A stretch of DNA of 21,995 bases from a virus. Positions 6,215-14,638 of the stretch are shown here, in pieces. The stretch covers positions 1-21,995 of IMG/VR virus record IMGVR_UViG_3300029319_000580; one strand, given 5' to 3'. A program made the translations under genes and the position numbers. Position 1 is the stretch's first letter, and every line of letters begins with the position of its first letter. The notes under the pieces were generated by a model. It was not told the origin of the DNA. It made no database searches and saw only the letters and a list, made by a program, of their open reading frames with translations.

Positions 6215-7123
6215 TTAGGAAGCTCCGGGTGAACCGAAGATGCCCAGAGGATCAGAGACGCCGAATGAATAACGCTCCCGCGCTTTGTAGCGCACGTTAC
6301 CCGTTTGGAAATCTCCATCCATTGCGGTGGTCATTGGAGCACGTTCGAAATGCTTCATTCCATTCGGCACATCAGTGATGATGAAATAAGCATTCGTGTC
6401 CGTCAGATAGTGATTGACCGAATAGCCCTCAGGAATCGTTCCGTTGGTGCGGATCGCGTTGATGTCGTTATCCGCAGTTCCAACCCGCTGATCTGTTTCC
6501 AGAATGCGAGTAGCAACGAACATGAGGTCAGGCGGAACAATCAGCTTACGCGGACGAGCCGCAATAAGAAGACCACGCTGATCAACATACTTGGCAATCT
6601 GTATAACGTGAGCTTCAAGAGAAGTCTCGTTAAGATCAGACGCCGTTGCTGGGCGGTTAGAGTTTGTGCCGCCACTCACCAGAGGATGAGCAGTGCTGAA
6701 CAACGTAACTCCGTCACCTGATTGGAAGGTGTTGAAGCCGTCATTCAACGGAGCAGCCGCTTTTACCTGTTTGGTATAAGCCATAGCCCTTGCGAGAGCT
6801 TTGGTATAACGAGCAGAAAGGGAGTCATAGAGGTTGTCCTCAATGGCTTCTTCCGTGATCGAAAAGCCCATCGCAATGGTTTCGTGGTTATACCGAGCAG
6901 TAAACGACTCCTGCGCGACATCATAAGAAATGGATGCACCCTCGTTTTTGACGGGGGCTGCGTCGAAGCCGGAAAGTGCGACTTCTTCCTCGAAGCTACG
7001 ATCCGAAGATTCGGTATCATAAACCTCAGTGTGCTCATCCTCGTATTTTTCATACTCCAGACCGAAAAGAGCGTTAAGCCCCGGCAGGAGTTCTTTAAGC
7101 ATTTGTGCTCTTGAAATAGCCAT
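6215..7123 (-). CDS. major capsid protein (Mu gpT-like, HK97 fold)
   Basis: A 302-residue protein. It matches the pattern of gpT-type major head subunits: an acidic N-terminal helix region (FGLEYEKYEDEHTEVYDTE, residues 20-38), FTARYNHETIAMGFSITEEA (residues 74-93), LFSTAHPLVSGG with the HP motif around 145, IAARPRKLIVPPDLMFVATRI in the A-domain and a C-terminal YKARERYSFGVSDPLGIFG. It forms the icosahedral shell on the scaffold encoded upstream. CAGGAG precedes the ATG, 3 nt after the previous stop, and a strong terminator follows. The length is normal for the family. Confidence 0.85.
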   Translation of the reverse strand: MAISRAQMLKELLPGLNALFGLEYEKYEDEHTEVYDTESSDRSFEEEVALSGFDAAPVKNEGASISYDVAQESFTARYNHETIAMGFSITEEAIEDNLYDSLSARYTKALARAMAYTKQVKAAAPLNDGFNTFQSGDGVTLFSTAHPLVSGGTNSNRPATASDLNETSLEAHVIQIAKYVDQRGLLIAARPRKLIVPPDLMFVATRILETDQRVGTADNDINAIRTNGTIPEGYSVNHYLTDTNAYFIITDVPNGMKHFERAPMTTAMDGDFQTGNVRYKARERYSFGVSDPLGIFGSPGAS

Positions 7124-7126
7124 TGC

Positions 7127-7732
7127 TTAGACTCCTGTCGTATCTGAGTATTGATGAGAGGCACAACTATTGCCAGTCGCATCGCCACCAGAGTTGAACT
7201 TACAGATGACATCCGTAAAGGAGTCACCTACCGCAGAGTTCGGACCATCCACAAAATCGATGATACGAATTGGAAGAGTTTTCGTGGTAGCGATTGTACT
7301 TGCATCGATAGCATTCTTACTCGTTCCAATTGAGGTGGAGCCAGCAGTCTGAACCACGGCAACATTGTTGCCAAGAGCAGTTTGTGCCAAAGAGGCATCA
7401 CCCTGAGCCTGAAACACGACATTTGGATCATCAACGACATAAGCCATGATGTCATCAGCCGCTGTAGAAGCAGGATACTGCTGGTTAAAAGTTAGCTGGT
7501 TAGTGCTTGGGTCCGTGTAACGAACTCCAACAAAGATTCCACAAGGCGTCATCGTAGTCGTTCCGGTGTCTTTTTCGATGGTTCCGGTGTTTACGATCTT
7601 GACAACATCCCCGTAGAAGATAGCGGTTCCATATCCGCTGGCGATTTTGATGTGGCGCACAGCATCAGACCAAGTGCCACCTCCAAGTAGACCAACGGGA
7701 CGGAAACCAAATGGTGCAGCAACAGAAGCCAT
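7127..7732 (-). CDS. head-associated virion protein (capsid decoration-like)
   Basis: A 201-residue protein starting MASVAAPFGFRPVGLLGGG, the signature start of a structural protein coded just before the capsid gene in many marine phages. The rest is mostly beta, with HIKIASGYGTAIFYGDVVKI (residues 27-46) and CGIFVGVRYTDP (residues 64-75). It may stabilise the capsid or decorate it; this is inference from position. AAGGAG lies 8 nt before the ATG. The gene ends 3 nt before the capsid start, so its 3' end carries the capsid ribosome binding site. Confidence 0.7.
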   Translation of the reverse strand: MASVAAPFGFRPVGLLGGGTWSDAVRHIKIASGYGTAIFYGDVVKIVNTGTIEKDTGTTTMTPCGIFVGVRYTDPSTNQLTFNQQYPASTAADDIMAYVVDDPNVVFQAQGDASLAQTALGNNVAVVQTAGSTSIGTSKNAIDASTIATTKTLPIRIIDFVDGPNSAVGDSFTDVICKFNSGGDATGNSCASHQYSDTTGV

Positions 7733-7774
7733 ACCGAGTTCTCCTTCCTAAGGACAAAGATTAAACCAAGGAGA

Positions 7775-8251
7775 CTAATCCGGTTTCCTGCCCGATCCGA
7801 AGGAGATACGTGTTGACGACTCATTCAGCTTAGGCATTCGAGGATCACTCTCACGCAGATAGTTGTTGTCAACAGACTCGGCCTGTCTTGCTGCCGCTCT
7901 CGCATAATACTCATTACGCGCTTCTACATTCTCAACGGAAGACTTGCAAAGCAATAGACCACCTACCTCAATGTTACCATCAGTCGCCCATTTACTGTCA
8001 TGGTCCGATTGTAACATCAACTCAGGATGATCTGATGCCTTTACAGGCTCCCATCCCTCTCGGAAACGCTTCGACGCATTCACGTTGTCAGCCTGTCCAA
8101 GAGTTGCCGTCCTGATCCACCGGAAAACATAGCCTTCCTGAGGTTCGGGATCGGGTAGAACTTGCGGCGGTTCCCATGCTTTATCACGCACCTGTGTTTC
8201 ACGGGCCTTTGCCTGTCTTGGTTTGCGCTCTGTTCCTCTAACGTCAGCCAT
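7775..8251 (-). CDS. conserved phage protein between scaffold and capsid genes
   Basis: A 158-residue charged protein. Conserved-looking strings are GYVFRWIRTATLGQADNVNA (residues 40-59), KRFREGWEPVKASDHPEL (residues 61-78) and VGGLLLCKSSVENVEARNEYY, followed by helix and a basic end. I know this type from marine phages in the same position but not its function; a scaffold helper or minor head protein is possible. Its ATG overlaps the scaffold stop by 8 nt, and GGAG lies inside the scaffold 3' end, so translation is coupled. Confidence 0.65.
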   Translation of the reverse strand: MADVRGTERKPRQAKARETQVRDKAWEPPQVLPDPEPQEGYVFRWIRTATLGQADNVNASKRFREGWEPVKASDHPELMLQSDHDSKWATDGNIEVGGLLLCKSSVENVEARNEYYARAAARQAESVDNNYLRESDPRMPKLNESSTRISFGSGRKPD

Positions 8252-9212
8252 TGCTTATCTCCTTCACAAGCTGTGCCGCGTACTGTTGAGGCGATAAACC
8301 CAGTTTCTTGGCGAGAGAAACTTGGGTGCTAGTCAACTCCACTTTGCGCGGCGATGCACCTGCTCCCCTTTTGGAAGGTGCTACCACCGGAGTTCTTCGA
8401 GAGATCGGAGTTTCACTAGCAGGAGTGCTGCTCTCACCGAAGAATTCCGAAAACTGCTTTTTTAGGGCAGAATCTATTTGCTCATAATAACCCGGATTGT
8501 TGCGGGGGTCTACCCCCTGCTTTACGAGTTTTTCATGGAGACCGACAGCGTACCCTGTCATCTCCTCATGTCCGGGTTGCTGAAACCATGTATTCCTTTT
8601 CAACCAATCGACAGCCATTGGATCAGGAGGCTCAACCTGAGCGGCTGCTTGTTGTTGATCTTGCGCTTGAGGCTGAGGCTGCTGCACTGGATTACCGAGG
8701 CTTTCGGACTCCATTGAGTACCTGACTTTTTCCGCATGAAGCCTAGACAAGTCTTCTTGAGCGGATACCACTGAATCTGTATCTCCGCTTTCGTAGGCTT
8801 CTCTGTATCTGCGCTTCGCTCCCTCAATTTCACTGTCTGTTTTCGCCCCAACCTGATCATAGAGCAAGCGTCTTAGTTCAGCATGTTGGGTTTTAAGGGA
8901 TTCGTTTTCTTCTTGAATTTGCTTGGCGTAATTTACTGCCTCACTATTCTCTCTTTGAAAACGCTCTTTTTCACGCCGCTCTTCATTGTACTCGTAGCGC
9001 AACTTTCCGATACGCTTTTGAATACGTTGACTAAGCTGACTTTCGTCTAGGTCTTCATCCTCAGATTCGTCGGAATCTTCTGCCCTCGCAGGTCTGTTAC
9101 GATCTTCCTCTGGGGTATCATCGACAACTTCAACTTCAAGTGCGTCCGGGTCAATATCCAGATCAACTTCTACTTCTTCTATTTGATCTTCTGGTAAATT
9201 TTGATTGTTCAT
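8244..9212 (-). CDS. head scaffolding protein
   Basis: A 322-residue protein with the usual scaffold layout: a very acidic N-terminus (residues 7-58, rich in Asp/Glu), a long coiled coil (about 60-165), a Gln/Pro-rich linker (176-192), a VDWLKRNTWFQQPGHEE segment, and a basic C-terminus (about 270-320) that would bind the coat protein. It directs procapsid assembly and leaves before or during packaging. It lies two genes upstream of the capsid gene, and its ATG overlaps the stop of the GroES-like gene (ATGA). No protease domain is visible in it. Confidence 0.8.
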   Translation of the reverse strand: MNNQNLPEDQIEEVEVDLDIDPDALEVEVVDDTPEEDRNRPARAEDSDESEDEDLDESQLSQRIQKRIGKLRYEYNEERREKERFQRENSEAVNYAKQIQEENESLKTQHAELRRLLYDQVGAKTDSEIEGAKRRYREAYESGDTDSVVSAQEDLSRLHAEKVRYSMESESLGNPVQQPQPQAQDQQQAAAQVEPPDPMAVDWLKRNTWFQQPGHEEMTGYAVGLHEKLVKQGVDPRNNPGYYEQIDSALKKQFSEFFGESSTPASETPISRRTPVVAPSKRGAGASPRKVELTSTQVSLAKKLGLSPQQYAAQLVKEISNG

Positions 9213-9583
9213 GGTTTTTCAATTCCTCTTGGGTCTTCAACAACTGCTTCAACAGAGTCATCATTTATGACTCTGAACTCTTGCCCATGAACATTTATCC
9301 GTGTTCCTGAGTAAGAACGCATGAGTATGAAGTCGCCCTCTTTGCACCAAGGGCCACTAGGAAACCTTTCGACATCTTTGTAAGCGTCAGGCCCCATTTT
9401 CAAAACCATTCCAACCATGCTAGCTGCCTCTTCACGCTTTCGCGTATCTTCAGGCAACAAGACACCACCTTCTGTTTTCTCTTCTTTTTCTGGTATAGCG
9501 ATTAAAATTCTGAAGCCGACAGGCTCCGGTAAGGCTTTTGCTTTTCTAGCCTTACTCAGCTTAACGACATTGTCGTCACTCAT
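9209..9583 (-). CDS. GroES-like co-chaperonin (Cpn10 / T4 gp31-type)
   Basis: A 124-residue protein from MSDDNVVKL. Core features of Cpn10: VGFRILIAIPEKEEKTEGGV (residues 22-41) with the Gly-Gly before the mobile-loop region, MVGMVLKMGPDAY (56-68), CKEGDFILMRSYSGTRINV (80-98) and FRVINDDSVEAVVED. It probably caps host GroEL to fold the phage capsid protein, as gp31 does in T4. No GroEL is visible here. The start is set by AAGGAG 6 nt before the ATG; an upstream ATG adds 20 unlikely residues. It overlaps genes at both ends. Confidence 0.8.
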   Translation of the reverse strand: MSDDNVVKLSKARKAKALPEPVGFRILIAIPEKEEKTEGGVLLPEDTRKREEAASMVGMVLKMGPDAYKDVERFPSGPWCKEGDFILMRSYSGTRINVHGQEFRVINDDSVEAVVEDPRGIEKP

Positions 9584-9785
9584 CTTCTTCTCCTTTACGC
9601 AAAGCCTCAAACAAATCGAGAAGTTCTCTCTCTGCCAAGGCAAGTCCTTCTATTACGCCCACAATCTTGTGGTATTCCTCAAAGCTACGTGCACCACCAG
9701 TAGCCAAGAAGTCGGCCTGTTCGTTCATCACAGACCTTAGATTTTTTTGAAACACCTCGTATACATTTTCAACTCTATCCACCAC
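9576..9785 (-). CDS. small helical phage protein
   Basis: A 69-residue, all-helical acidic protein: MVDRVENVYEVFQKNLRSVM, then FEEYHKIVGVIEGLALAERE and LLDLFEALRKGEEDE. It uses a GTG start (the second GTG is equally possible), and GAAGG lies about 6 nt upstream within the right half of the dyad at 9794-9815. I know similar small proteins upstream of GroES or scaffold genes in marine phages but not their role. It overlaps the GroES-like gene by 8 nt. Confidence 0.65.
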   Translation of the reverse strand: MVDRVENVYEVFQKNLRSVMNEQADFLATGGARSFEEYHKIVGVIEGLALAERELLDLFEALRKGEEDE

Positions 9786-9793
9786 TTCGCACC

Positions 9794-9815
9794 TTCAGGT
9801 TATTTTTAACCTGAA
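9794..9815. promoter_or_regulatory. 22-bp dyad, copy 1 (portal stop / start of head operon)
   Basis: Half-sites TTCAGGTTA and TAACCTGAA are perfectly inverted with 4 nt between them. The minus-strand reading contains the stop codon of the portal gene, and the GTG start of the next gene follows 8 nt after the dyad. It is one of five copies of the same element in the window (others near 15729, 16313, 18672 and 20194), so chance is unlikely. Operator, translational hairpin or phage promoter are all possible. Confidence 0.65.
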
Positions 9816-12313
9816 TCAGTTGTATTGCTATTATTGGTGTCCATCAAGTTTTTTCCAACATCAGCAAGGATTTTTGCAGTATCCAGAACCTGTCTTTTGT
9901 CAGCGCTTTCCTTGCGTTGCTGAGACTCCAGAGACTCTTGAGCTATTTGAACACCCAGACGCGCCCCCTCCATGCGTTCTTGAGACTTCATCCTGAGAAG
10001 TTCAGTCTCTTGACGCATCTGCGCTTCCTTGAGTTTGGCAATCATACGGGCTGTATCGGTCTGCGCTTTCCGCTCTAGGTCTGCTGCCTCAAGCTGAAGT
10101 TCCTGCTGCTGCAACTGGAATACAGGATCGTTGAGCTTCTCCTGATTCTCACGCATCTGCTCTTCCATCACATCTTTGCGGAACAGACGGTCAGAGGCTT
10201 CTGCAACCAAACGGGATAGCTTGACTTCCACATCTTCTGGAAGCGGCTCGTTTTCAGGCGGCAACTCGACTCCAAGCTCTTTCTCGATCTCTCTGCGATA
10301 CTTGAATCCGAGGTGCTCTTGAATGTGAGCGGCCATGGCTGCCTGTATTGTGCCAGCCATAGGACTTTGACCGACAAGCTGTTGTATCTTCGGGTCCTGA
10401 ATGGCGTTCATGTGAACCTGAATGTGAGCATCGTGGTCCTGATATGAGAAAGCCTTCAAAGGTTTTCCGTTCAAAACATCCATGTTCTCTGAAACTGGAT
10501 CACGCGGTTCTGCCTCTTTGGACAGCGGAATAATCGTATCAGCGTCCTGAATACCAAGAACATCAAGCATCTGACGATGCAGTTCTGGCAAGTCGTACAT
10601 TTGAGGAGCCTGTTGAGAAAGCTGCAATGCTGCCTGATATTGCATGATACGCTGACTCATCGTGGATGAGTTTGGATCACTTACGGGAACAATATCCAAT
10701 CGACCATCAAAGTCCTCTGCCTTTACGGCATCATCTTCAGATTCATATTCGTAGTTTTGTTCTGCCCCGAAATCATGGACAAGGTCAGAGATTAAAATAA
10801 ACTCACGCTTCATTGAAGAATGAAGGCGGGCTTGAATGGCGGTCATAACTTTCATTGACCGCTCAATAAGAGCAAGCGTCGTTCCAACCGGGGCGTCTTG
10901 CTTCATGTCTGCCAGCTTCAGGTCGGTCAAAGATGCAAAGCGACGACCTTCTTCAACAAGCTCGGCAAGCATCTCCTGCAACACACGGCTTGGCTCTTTG
11001 TAGGGCAAGAAGGTAATGTTGTCTTTTATCGCTCCACCGGGGACATCAACATCCCTAAACTCACCCGGCATAATCGGCGCGTCGTCTCCCTTGATCCTGA
11101 GGCCACGGGCCTTCAAACCACCCGGAAGGTTGGCAAGCGTACCAGCATCGATAAGTTGACGAAGCAGAGATGTGGCGCTTTTGGCGATACCACCGATAAG
11201 GTGAATAAGCCCAAAGCCATAGAATCCAAGCCCCGGCATATACTGATAATGCACAAAGTGCATACGCTTGGTTTTCTGATCGTCGTCCTCGTACCAGTTT
11301 CTGCGAATTGACAGTATTTCATTCGTTGACCGAAGAACTGTAACAACGTATGGCAGGGCGATCTCTGTTGGCTCTCCATCTGATCCAACATCCTCAAAGC
11401 CCGGAAGATCAAGATCAACATGCATTTCAAGAAGCTGATGACGGGTATCTGCTCCACCAGTTGAGCTTTCGCCCTCTAGTTCGTCATACTTCTCCTGAAT
11501 ATCAGTATCATAGGCTGGCGCATTGCCAATCTTCACCTTTCTGTAAAGACCCGCTACCTGTAACTTTCTAATCTCGTTGGCGGTCTTCCGCATGATGTGC
11601 GTGTAACGCTCTGCGGTCAGAAGATCAGAAGCACCGTAACTGACAACAAAATCTTCAGCAGGAACAAACGATGTGCATATTCTTCCCATAGCAGCATCGT
11701 AATAAACTTTTTTGAAAGCCGAACCAGCGAGGGGCAGACTGAAAAGCAACTGCTCCATCTCAGGTCTGTATTCGGTCATTCTTTCAGTCAGAAGAAAGTT
11801 CATGTAGTCCCGAACACGATGGGCCTGTTTTTCTTTTTCATTTGTTATCTTGCCGAGAATCTTTGTTCTCACAGGTCCAGAGGCTGGAAAGACTTCCATA
11901 ATTGACTGAGACTGGAAACGTACAACTGCCTCTGTAAGGATGGGATGATAAACACCACACGCTCCGGGCCACGGTGTGGTTCTGTCATCAATGTTCAAAC
12001 CCAGAAGGTCCAAACCTTCGACATATGACTTTGACCAATCGGCGCGGGAGTCTTTGTCAGATTCAAAGTCTCCGATCAAATCGGAAGCAAGAGAGCGAAG
12101 CTCATCTTCTTCCATGTATTCAGCAAGATTTGAATCATGTCCGTCAGGATCAAGGACGGTTACATCAGGATCAAAATCAATAACAACGCCACCTTCTTCT
12201 GTCGAGATGGCAACTGCCTCTGGATTTACGACAGCGACTTCTACTTCTTGAGCGCCGTTGTCCGGGTCCATCAACTCAATTTCAGTTTCTTCAAGTCTTT
12301 TTTCGATAGCCAT
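9806..12313 (-). CDS. portal protein (P22-type)
   Basis: An 835-residue protein from MAIEKRLEETEIELMDPDNG. The N-terminus is acidic (to about residue 75), followed by typical portal strings: DRTTPWPGACGVYHPILTEA (about 110-130), LPLAGSAFKKVYYD, FVPAEDFVVSYGASDL, GLGFYGFGLIHLIGGIAKSA and ADMKQDAPVGTTLALIERS. The last ~130 residues are a Gln/Glu/Arg-rich coiled coil, like the long barrel of P22 portals. It forms the dodecameric DNA channel and docks the terminase. The chosen ATG has AAGGAAAA 7 nt upstream; the GTG/ATG frame adds 12 more residues of poor support. It follows the terminase by 68 nt. Confidence 0.85.
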   Translation of the reverse strand: MAIEKRLEETEIELMDPDNGAQEVEVAVVNPEAVAISTEEGGVVIDFDPDVTVLDPDGHDSNLAEYMEEDELRSLASDLIGDFESDKDSRADWSKSYVEGLDLLGLNIDDRTTPWPGACGVYHPILTEAVVRFQSQSIMEVFPASGPVRTKILGKITNEKEKQAHRVRDYMNFLLTERMTEYRPEMEQLLFSLPLAGSAFKKVYYDAAMGRICTSFVPAEDFVVSYGASDLLTAERYTHIMRKTANEIRKLQVAGLYRKVKIGNAPAYDTDIQEKYDELEGESSTGGADTRHQLLEMHVDLDLPGFEDVGSDGEPTEIALPYVVTVLRSTNEILSIRRNWYEDDDQKTKRMHFVHYQYMPGLGFYGFGLIHLIGGIAKSATSLLRQLIDAGTLANLPGGLKARGLRIKGDDAPIMPGEFRDVDVPGGAIKDNITFLPYKEPSRVLQEMLAELVEEGRRFASLTDLKLADMKQDAPVGTTLALIERSMKVMTAIQARLHSSMKREFILISDLVHDFGAEQNYEYESEDDAVKAEDFDGRLDIVPVSDPNSSTMSQRIMQYQAALQLSQQAPQMYDLPELHRQMLDVLGIQDADTIIPLSKEAEPRDPVSENMDVLNGKPLKAFSYQDHDAHIQVHMNAIQDPKIQQLVGQSPMAGTIQAAMAAHIQEHLGFKYRREIEKELGVELPPENEPLPEDVEVKLSRLVAEASDRLFRKDVMEEQMRENQEKLNDPVFQLQQQELQLEAADLERKAQTDTARMIAKLKEAQMRQETELLRMKSQERMEGARLGVQIAQESLESQQRKESADKRQVLDTAKILADVGKNLMDTNNSNTTDSG

Positions 12314-12419
12314 AAATATTTTCCTTGCATGAATCAACGAAAAGATCAAGCTCTCCGAGAAACACCTGTTTTAATTCTTCATCAATAATAGTCTGCTTTC
12401 GAACGAGGAATAAAATCAT
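12291..12419 (-). CDS. possible small overlapping ORF between terminase and portal
   Basis: A 42-codon frame starting ATG at 12419, inside the terminase 3' end, and running past the portal start to TGA at 12291. It bridges the 68-nt gap and reads MILFLVRKQTIID then EELKQVFLGELDLFVDSCKE and NIYGYRKKT. AGAAG precedes the ATG. It may simply keep ribosomes moving to the portal start. There is no family match that I know, and chance remains quite possible. Confidence 0.25.
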   Translation of the reverse strand: MILFLVRKQTIIDEELKQVFLGELDLFVDSCKENIYGYRKKT

Positions 12420-13872
12420 CTTCTTCATCAGATGATACACGCACAAAGCCGCCTTGCCTAAACCTCAATAAAGCCTGAGTGCTGCTGTCAACCAAGTCAT
12501 CGTGCTCTCCAACAGGAAAAGACGCGAACTCCTCTATGACTTCTTCGGCCCAAGAAGTCGGAGGCGCCCACACAACACCGGAAGCAAAAAGATCACTCAC
12601 CGCGTTTACACGGGCTATCTTATCGTTTCCGCGAGACGGAGTGAACTCTCCTATTGGCATACCCATTTGTCTCAATTCAAAAATAAGCGGAGTGCCAGCG
12701 GCCTTCGCCTCAACGATACAGGCGTCCGGTTCCCACTCGTTGTATGTTTTATACGCTACGCTCTTGAGTTCAGGGAACTCCATTCTGTCTTTGAATGCAT
12801 CTAACAGAATAATGTTCGCGCCATCATCTTCATCATAGAACACACCCCACGTTGTACAGGCTGAGTAGTCAGCACGTTGATGCTTCAGGAAAGCTGTGTC
12901 CCAAGATTGTATTATAAATTCACAAGATGGCGGTGACTTGCGATCCCATTCACGCCACCACTCACGTTTGATAATCGCATTCTCTTCGGCGGTTGGGTCT
13001 TGCTGATACTGGGCAGACCACTTTGAAGCAGGAAGTTCTGCTTTAAGTTTTTCCAATTCACCCTTTGACCAGAACTCAGGCCAGAGAGGATTGCCTGAAG
13101 GCATAATCGCAGGAAGCTGAATCACCTCCCATTCGTCACTACCATCTCTGTGATGTGATGCTTTTAATATTTGACCAGCCAAATCTCTTTGATGCCAGCG
13201 CGTCATCACAATCACGATTGCCCCACCCGGCTGCAATCGCTGTCGAGGGCCAGAGGTATACCACTCGTACACCGGATCAAATACAGACCCATCCGGGGAA
13301 CGCGCTTCTTGTTCACTGTGCGGATCGTCAATGATCAGGAGGTCAGCGCCTTTACCAGTCACCGCACCGCCTACACCGATAGCGAAGTATTCTCCACCTT
13401 TGTTGGTGTTCCAGCGACCTGCTGCTTTTGAATCCTGACGTAGTGATACATCTTTGAAGACTGACTTGAAATCATCGTCGCCCACAAGGTTTCGGACTTT
13501 TCGACCGAAGCCTACAGCAAGCTCTGCTGTATGCGCTGTCTGAATAACTTTCTTTTCAGGGTATCGACCTAAAAACCACGCTGGCAAAAGATAACTGGCA
13601 AACTCACTTTTAGTATGGCGCGGTGGCATGTTGATGATCAGACGTTTCAACTCGCCTGTGCATACACGCTCGAATGCATTTGCCATGATGCCGTGGTGAT
13701 TGCCACCAATAAATGCGGGCCACATCTCCCGCACGAATTTTAAAAAATCACTTTGAGACTCTTCGCGCTTGGTTGCCGATTCCAAATCCTGCAACAGCTT
13801 GAGTATGTCCGCTTGCTCCTCATGGGGAAGCGAGGCAACCTGACTCAAGTAGTTTTTAAGTTGTGCGTCCAT
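12382..13872 (-). CDS. terL: terminase large subunit (TerL)
   Basis: A 496-residue packaging motor from MDAQLKNYLSQ. ATPase motifs: the P-loop-like NMPPRHTKSE (residues 81-90, lacking the usual GKS/T, as in many marine relatives), the Walker B LLIIDDP (178-184) and the coupling motif MTRWHQRDL (223-231). RNase-H-fold nuclease motifs: SWDTAF (D325), IVEAKAAG (E388) and HDDLVDSS (D458/D459, D462). It cuts concatemeric DNA and pumps it through the portal. The frame extends 27 codons upstream to an ATG at 13953, but the leftward start at 13872 with GGCGG nearby fits the family better. A candidate promoter lies upstream. Confidence 0.9.
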   Translation of the reverse strand: MDAQLKNYLSQVASLPHEEQADILKLLQDLESATKREESQSDFLKFVREMWPAFIGGNHHGIMANAFERVCTGELKRLIINMPPRHTKSEFASYLLPAWFLGRYPEKKVIQTAHTAELAVGFGRKVRNLVGDDDFKSVFKDVSLRQDSKAAGRWNTNKGGEYFAIGVGGAVTGKGADLLIIDDPHSEQEARSPDGSVFDPVYEWYTSGPRQRLQPGGAIVIVMTRWHQRDLAGQILKASHHRDGSDEWEVIQLPAIMPSGNPLWPEFWSKGELEKLKAELPASKWSAQYQQDPTAEENAIIKREWWREWDRKSPPSCEFIIQSWDTAFLKHQRADYSACTTWGVFYDEDDGANIILLDAFKDRMEFPELKSVAYKTYNEWEPDACIVEAKAAGTPLIFELRQMGMPIGEFTPSRGNDKIARVNAVSDLFASGVVWAPPTSWAEEVIEEFASFPVGEHDDLVDSSTQALLRFRQGGFVRVSSDEEDDFIPRSKADYY

Positions 13873-13990
13873 CCACCGCCATTTCGAAAAGGAAAGGACG
13901 CCAGAAGCGCCCTTTCCCGGTGCGTAAAGGGGACTTGCACGGGTATCGGGCATCCCGGCACCGGACCCACCATAAAGATGGAACGGTTAT

Positions 13991-14018
13991 ATAATATATG
14001 GAAAGCCAGAAAATTCAA
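13991..14018 (-). promoter_or_regulatory. candidate sigma70-like promoter upstream of terL
   Basis: On the minus strand TTGAAT (14013-14018) is followed after 16 nt by TATTAT (13991-13996) within an AT-rich patch (ATATATTATATAA). It overlaps the 3' end of the nuclease gene boundary and would give a ~110-nt leader before terL at 13872. Matches to consensus are 4/6 and 5/6. It may re-start transcription for packaging and head genes. Confidence 0.4.
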
Positions 14019-14023
14019 TCTTA

Positions 14024-14638
14024 TCATTCATAATCGAATAAAGAGAAATTGGAATTTTCCCACTCATATGCGAGTTCAATATCCTGAGGATCGTTTCTGT
14101 CATATCTGCCCCAGCGATTAACAAATGCCTCGCCACTATCGATAAGTTCTTTAAGGCTTTTGCCTGAACCCCCACGACGCCACGGTTGGAAATATTCTTT
14201 GTAAGAGAGAGATGACTTGGGAGCGTTTATGTACATCCATCCGATTATGTCACGCCAGCCCACGACCAGAAAAGCTGGTATGTTCTTTTCATCCGAAAGT
14301 TTTATCAGGGTATCGCACTTTGCTTTCGAGAGTTTGTAGGTTGGGTAATCATCAAAGTCTGGTTTTCGTTTCTTGACTTCGATAAGAGCAAGAACTTCTT
14401 TCCCCGGAACCCGAATAACGCCTGTTGTGTGAAGCATCACATGGGCAAGTTTTTTCATTACAAAATCATACGGAGCAGTTGTCCCTGTCTGCTCAAATAA
14501 AACTTCTCCTTTTCTGCGTCTTCCGTCCTCTCCCGTCTCTTCGCTGTCAACCTCACAGACTGAGAACTGATCCGAGAAAGAGTTGATTACACTTCTTTCG
14601 TGTCTGGCGTCTTCGTTTGTCTGATACAGAGGTCTCAT
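14024..14638 (-). CDS. PD-(D/E)XK-like nuclease
   Basis: A 204-residue protein. A conserved-looking Glu (E14, DARHERSVI), APYDFVMKK with D58, then VLALIEVKKR with E87-V88-K89 followed by YPTYKLSKAKCDTLIKL form the usual E...D...ExK order of PD-(D/E)XK enzymes, with a following strand FLVVGWRDIIGWMYI. It could be a Holliday-junction or branched-DNA nuclease, or a nicking enzyme that helps packaging; position beside terL fits this. No HNH motif is present. Its ATG overlaps the upstream TGA (ATGA). The fold call rests on motifs only. Confidence 0.6.
   Translation of the reverse strand: MRPLYQTNEDARHERSVINSFSDQFSVCEVDSEETGEDGRRRKGEVLFEQTGTTAPYDFVMKKLAHVMLHTTGVIRVPGKEVLALIEVKKRKPDFDDYPTYKLSKAKCDTLIKLSDEKNIPAFLVVGWRDIIGWMYINAPKSSLSYKEYFQPWRRGGSGKSLKELIDSGEAFVNRWGRYDRNDPQDIELAYEWENSNFSLFDYE

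Noticed and set aside
6722-7227. Long frames opposite or out of frame within the capsid genes
   Set aside because: They are shadows of the capsid and head-protein genes, with no ribosome sites and no sensible protein pattern.
13873-14023. tRNA-like or attachment site before terL
   Set aside because: GC-rich inverted segments are present, but no cloverleaf or anticodon arm can be built and no integrase is in the window.
14024-14638. HNH endonuclease beside terL
   Set aside because: No HNH/HH motif; the D58...E87-x-K89 pattern fits PD-(D/E)XK instead.
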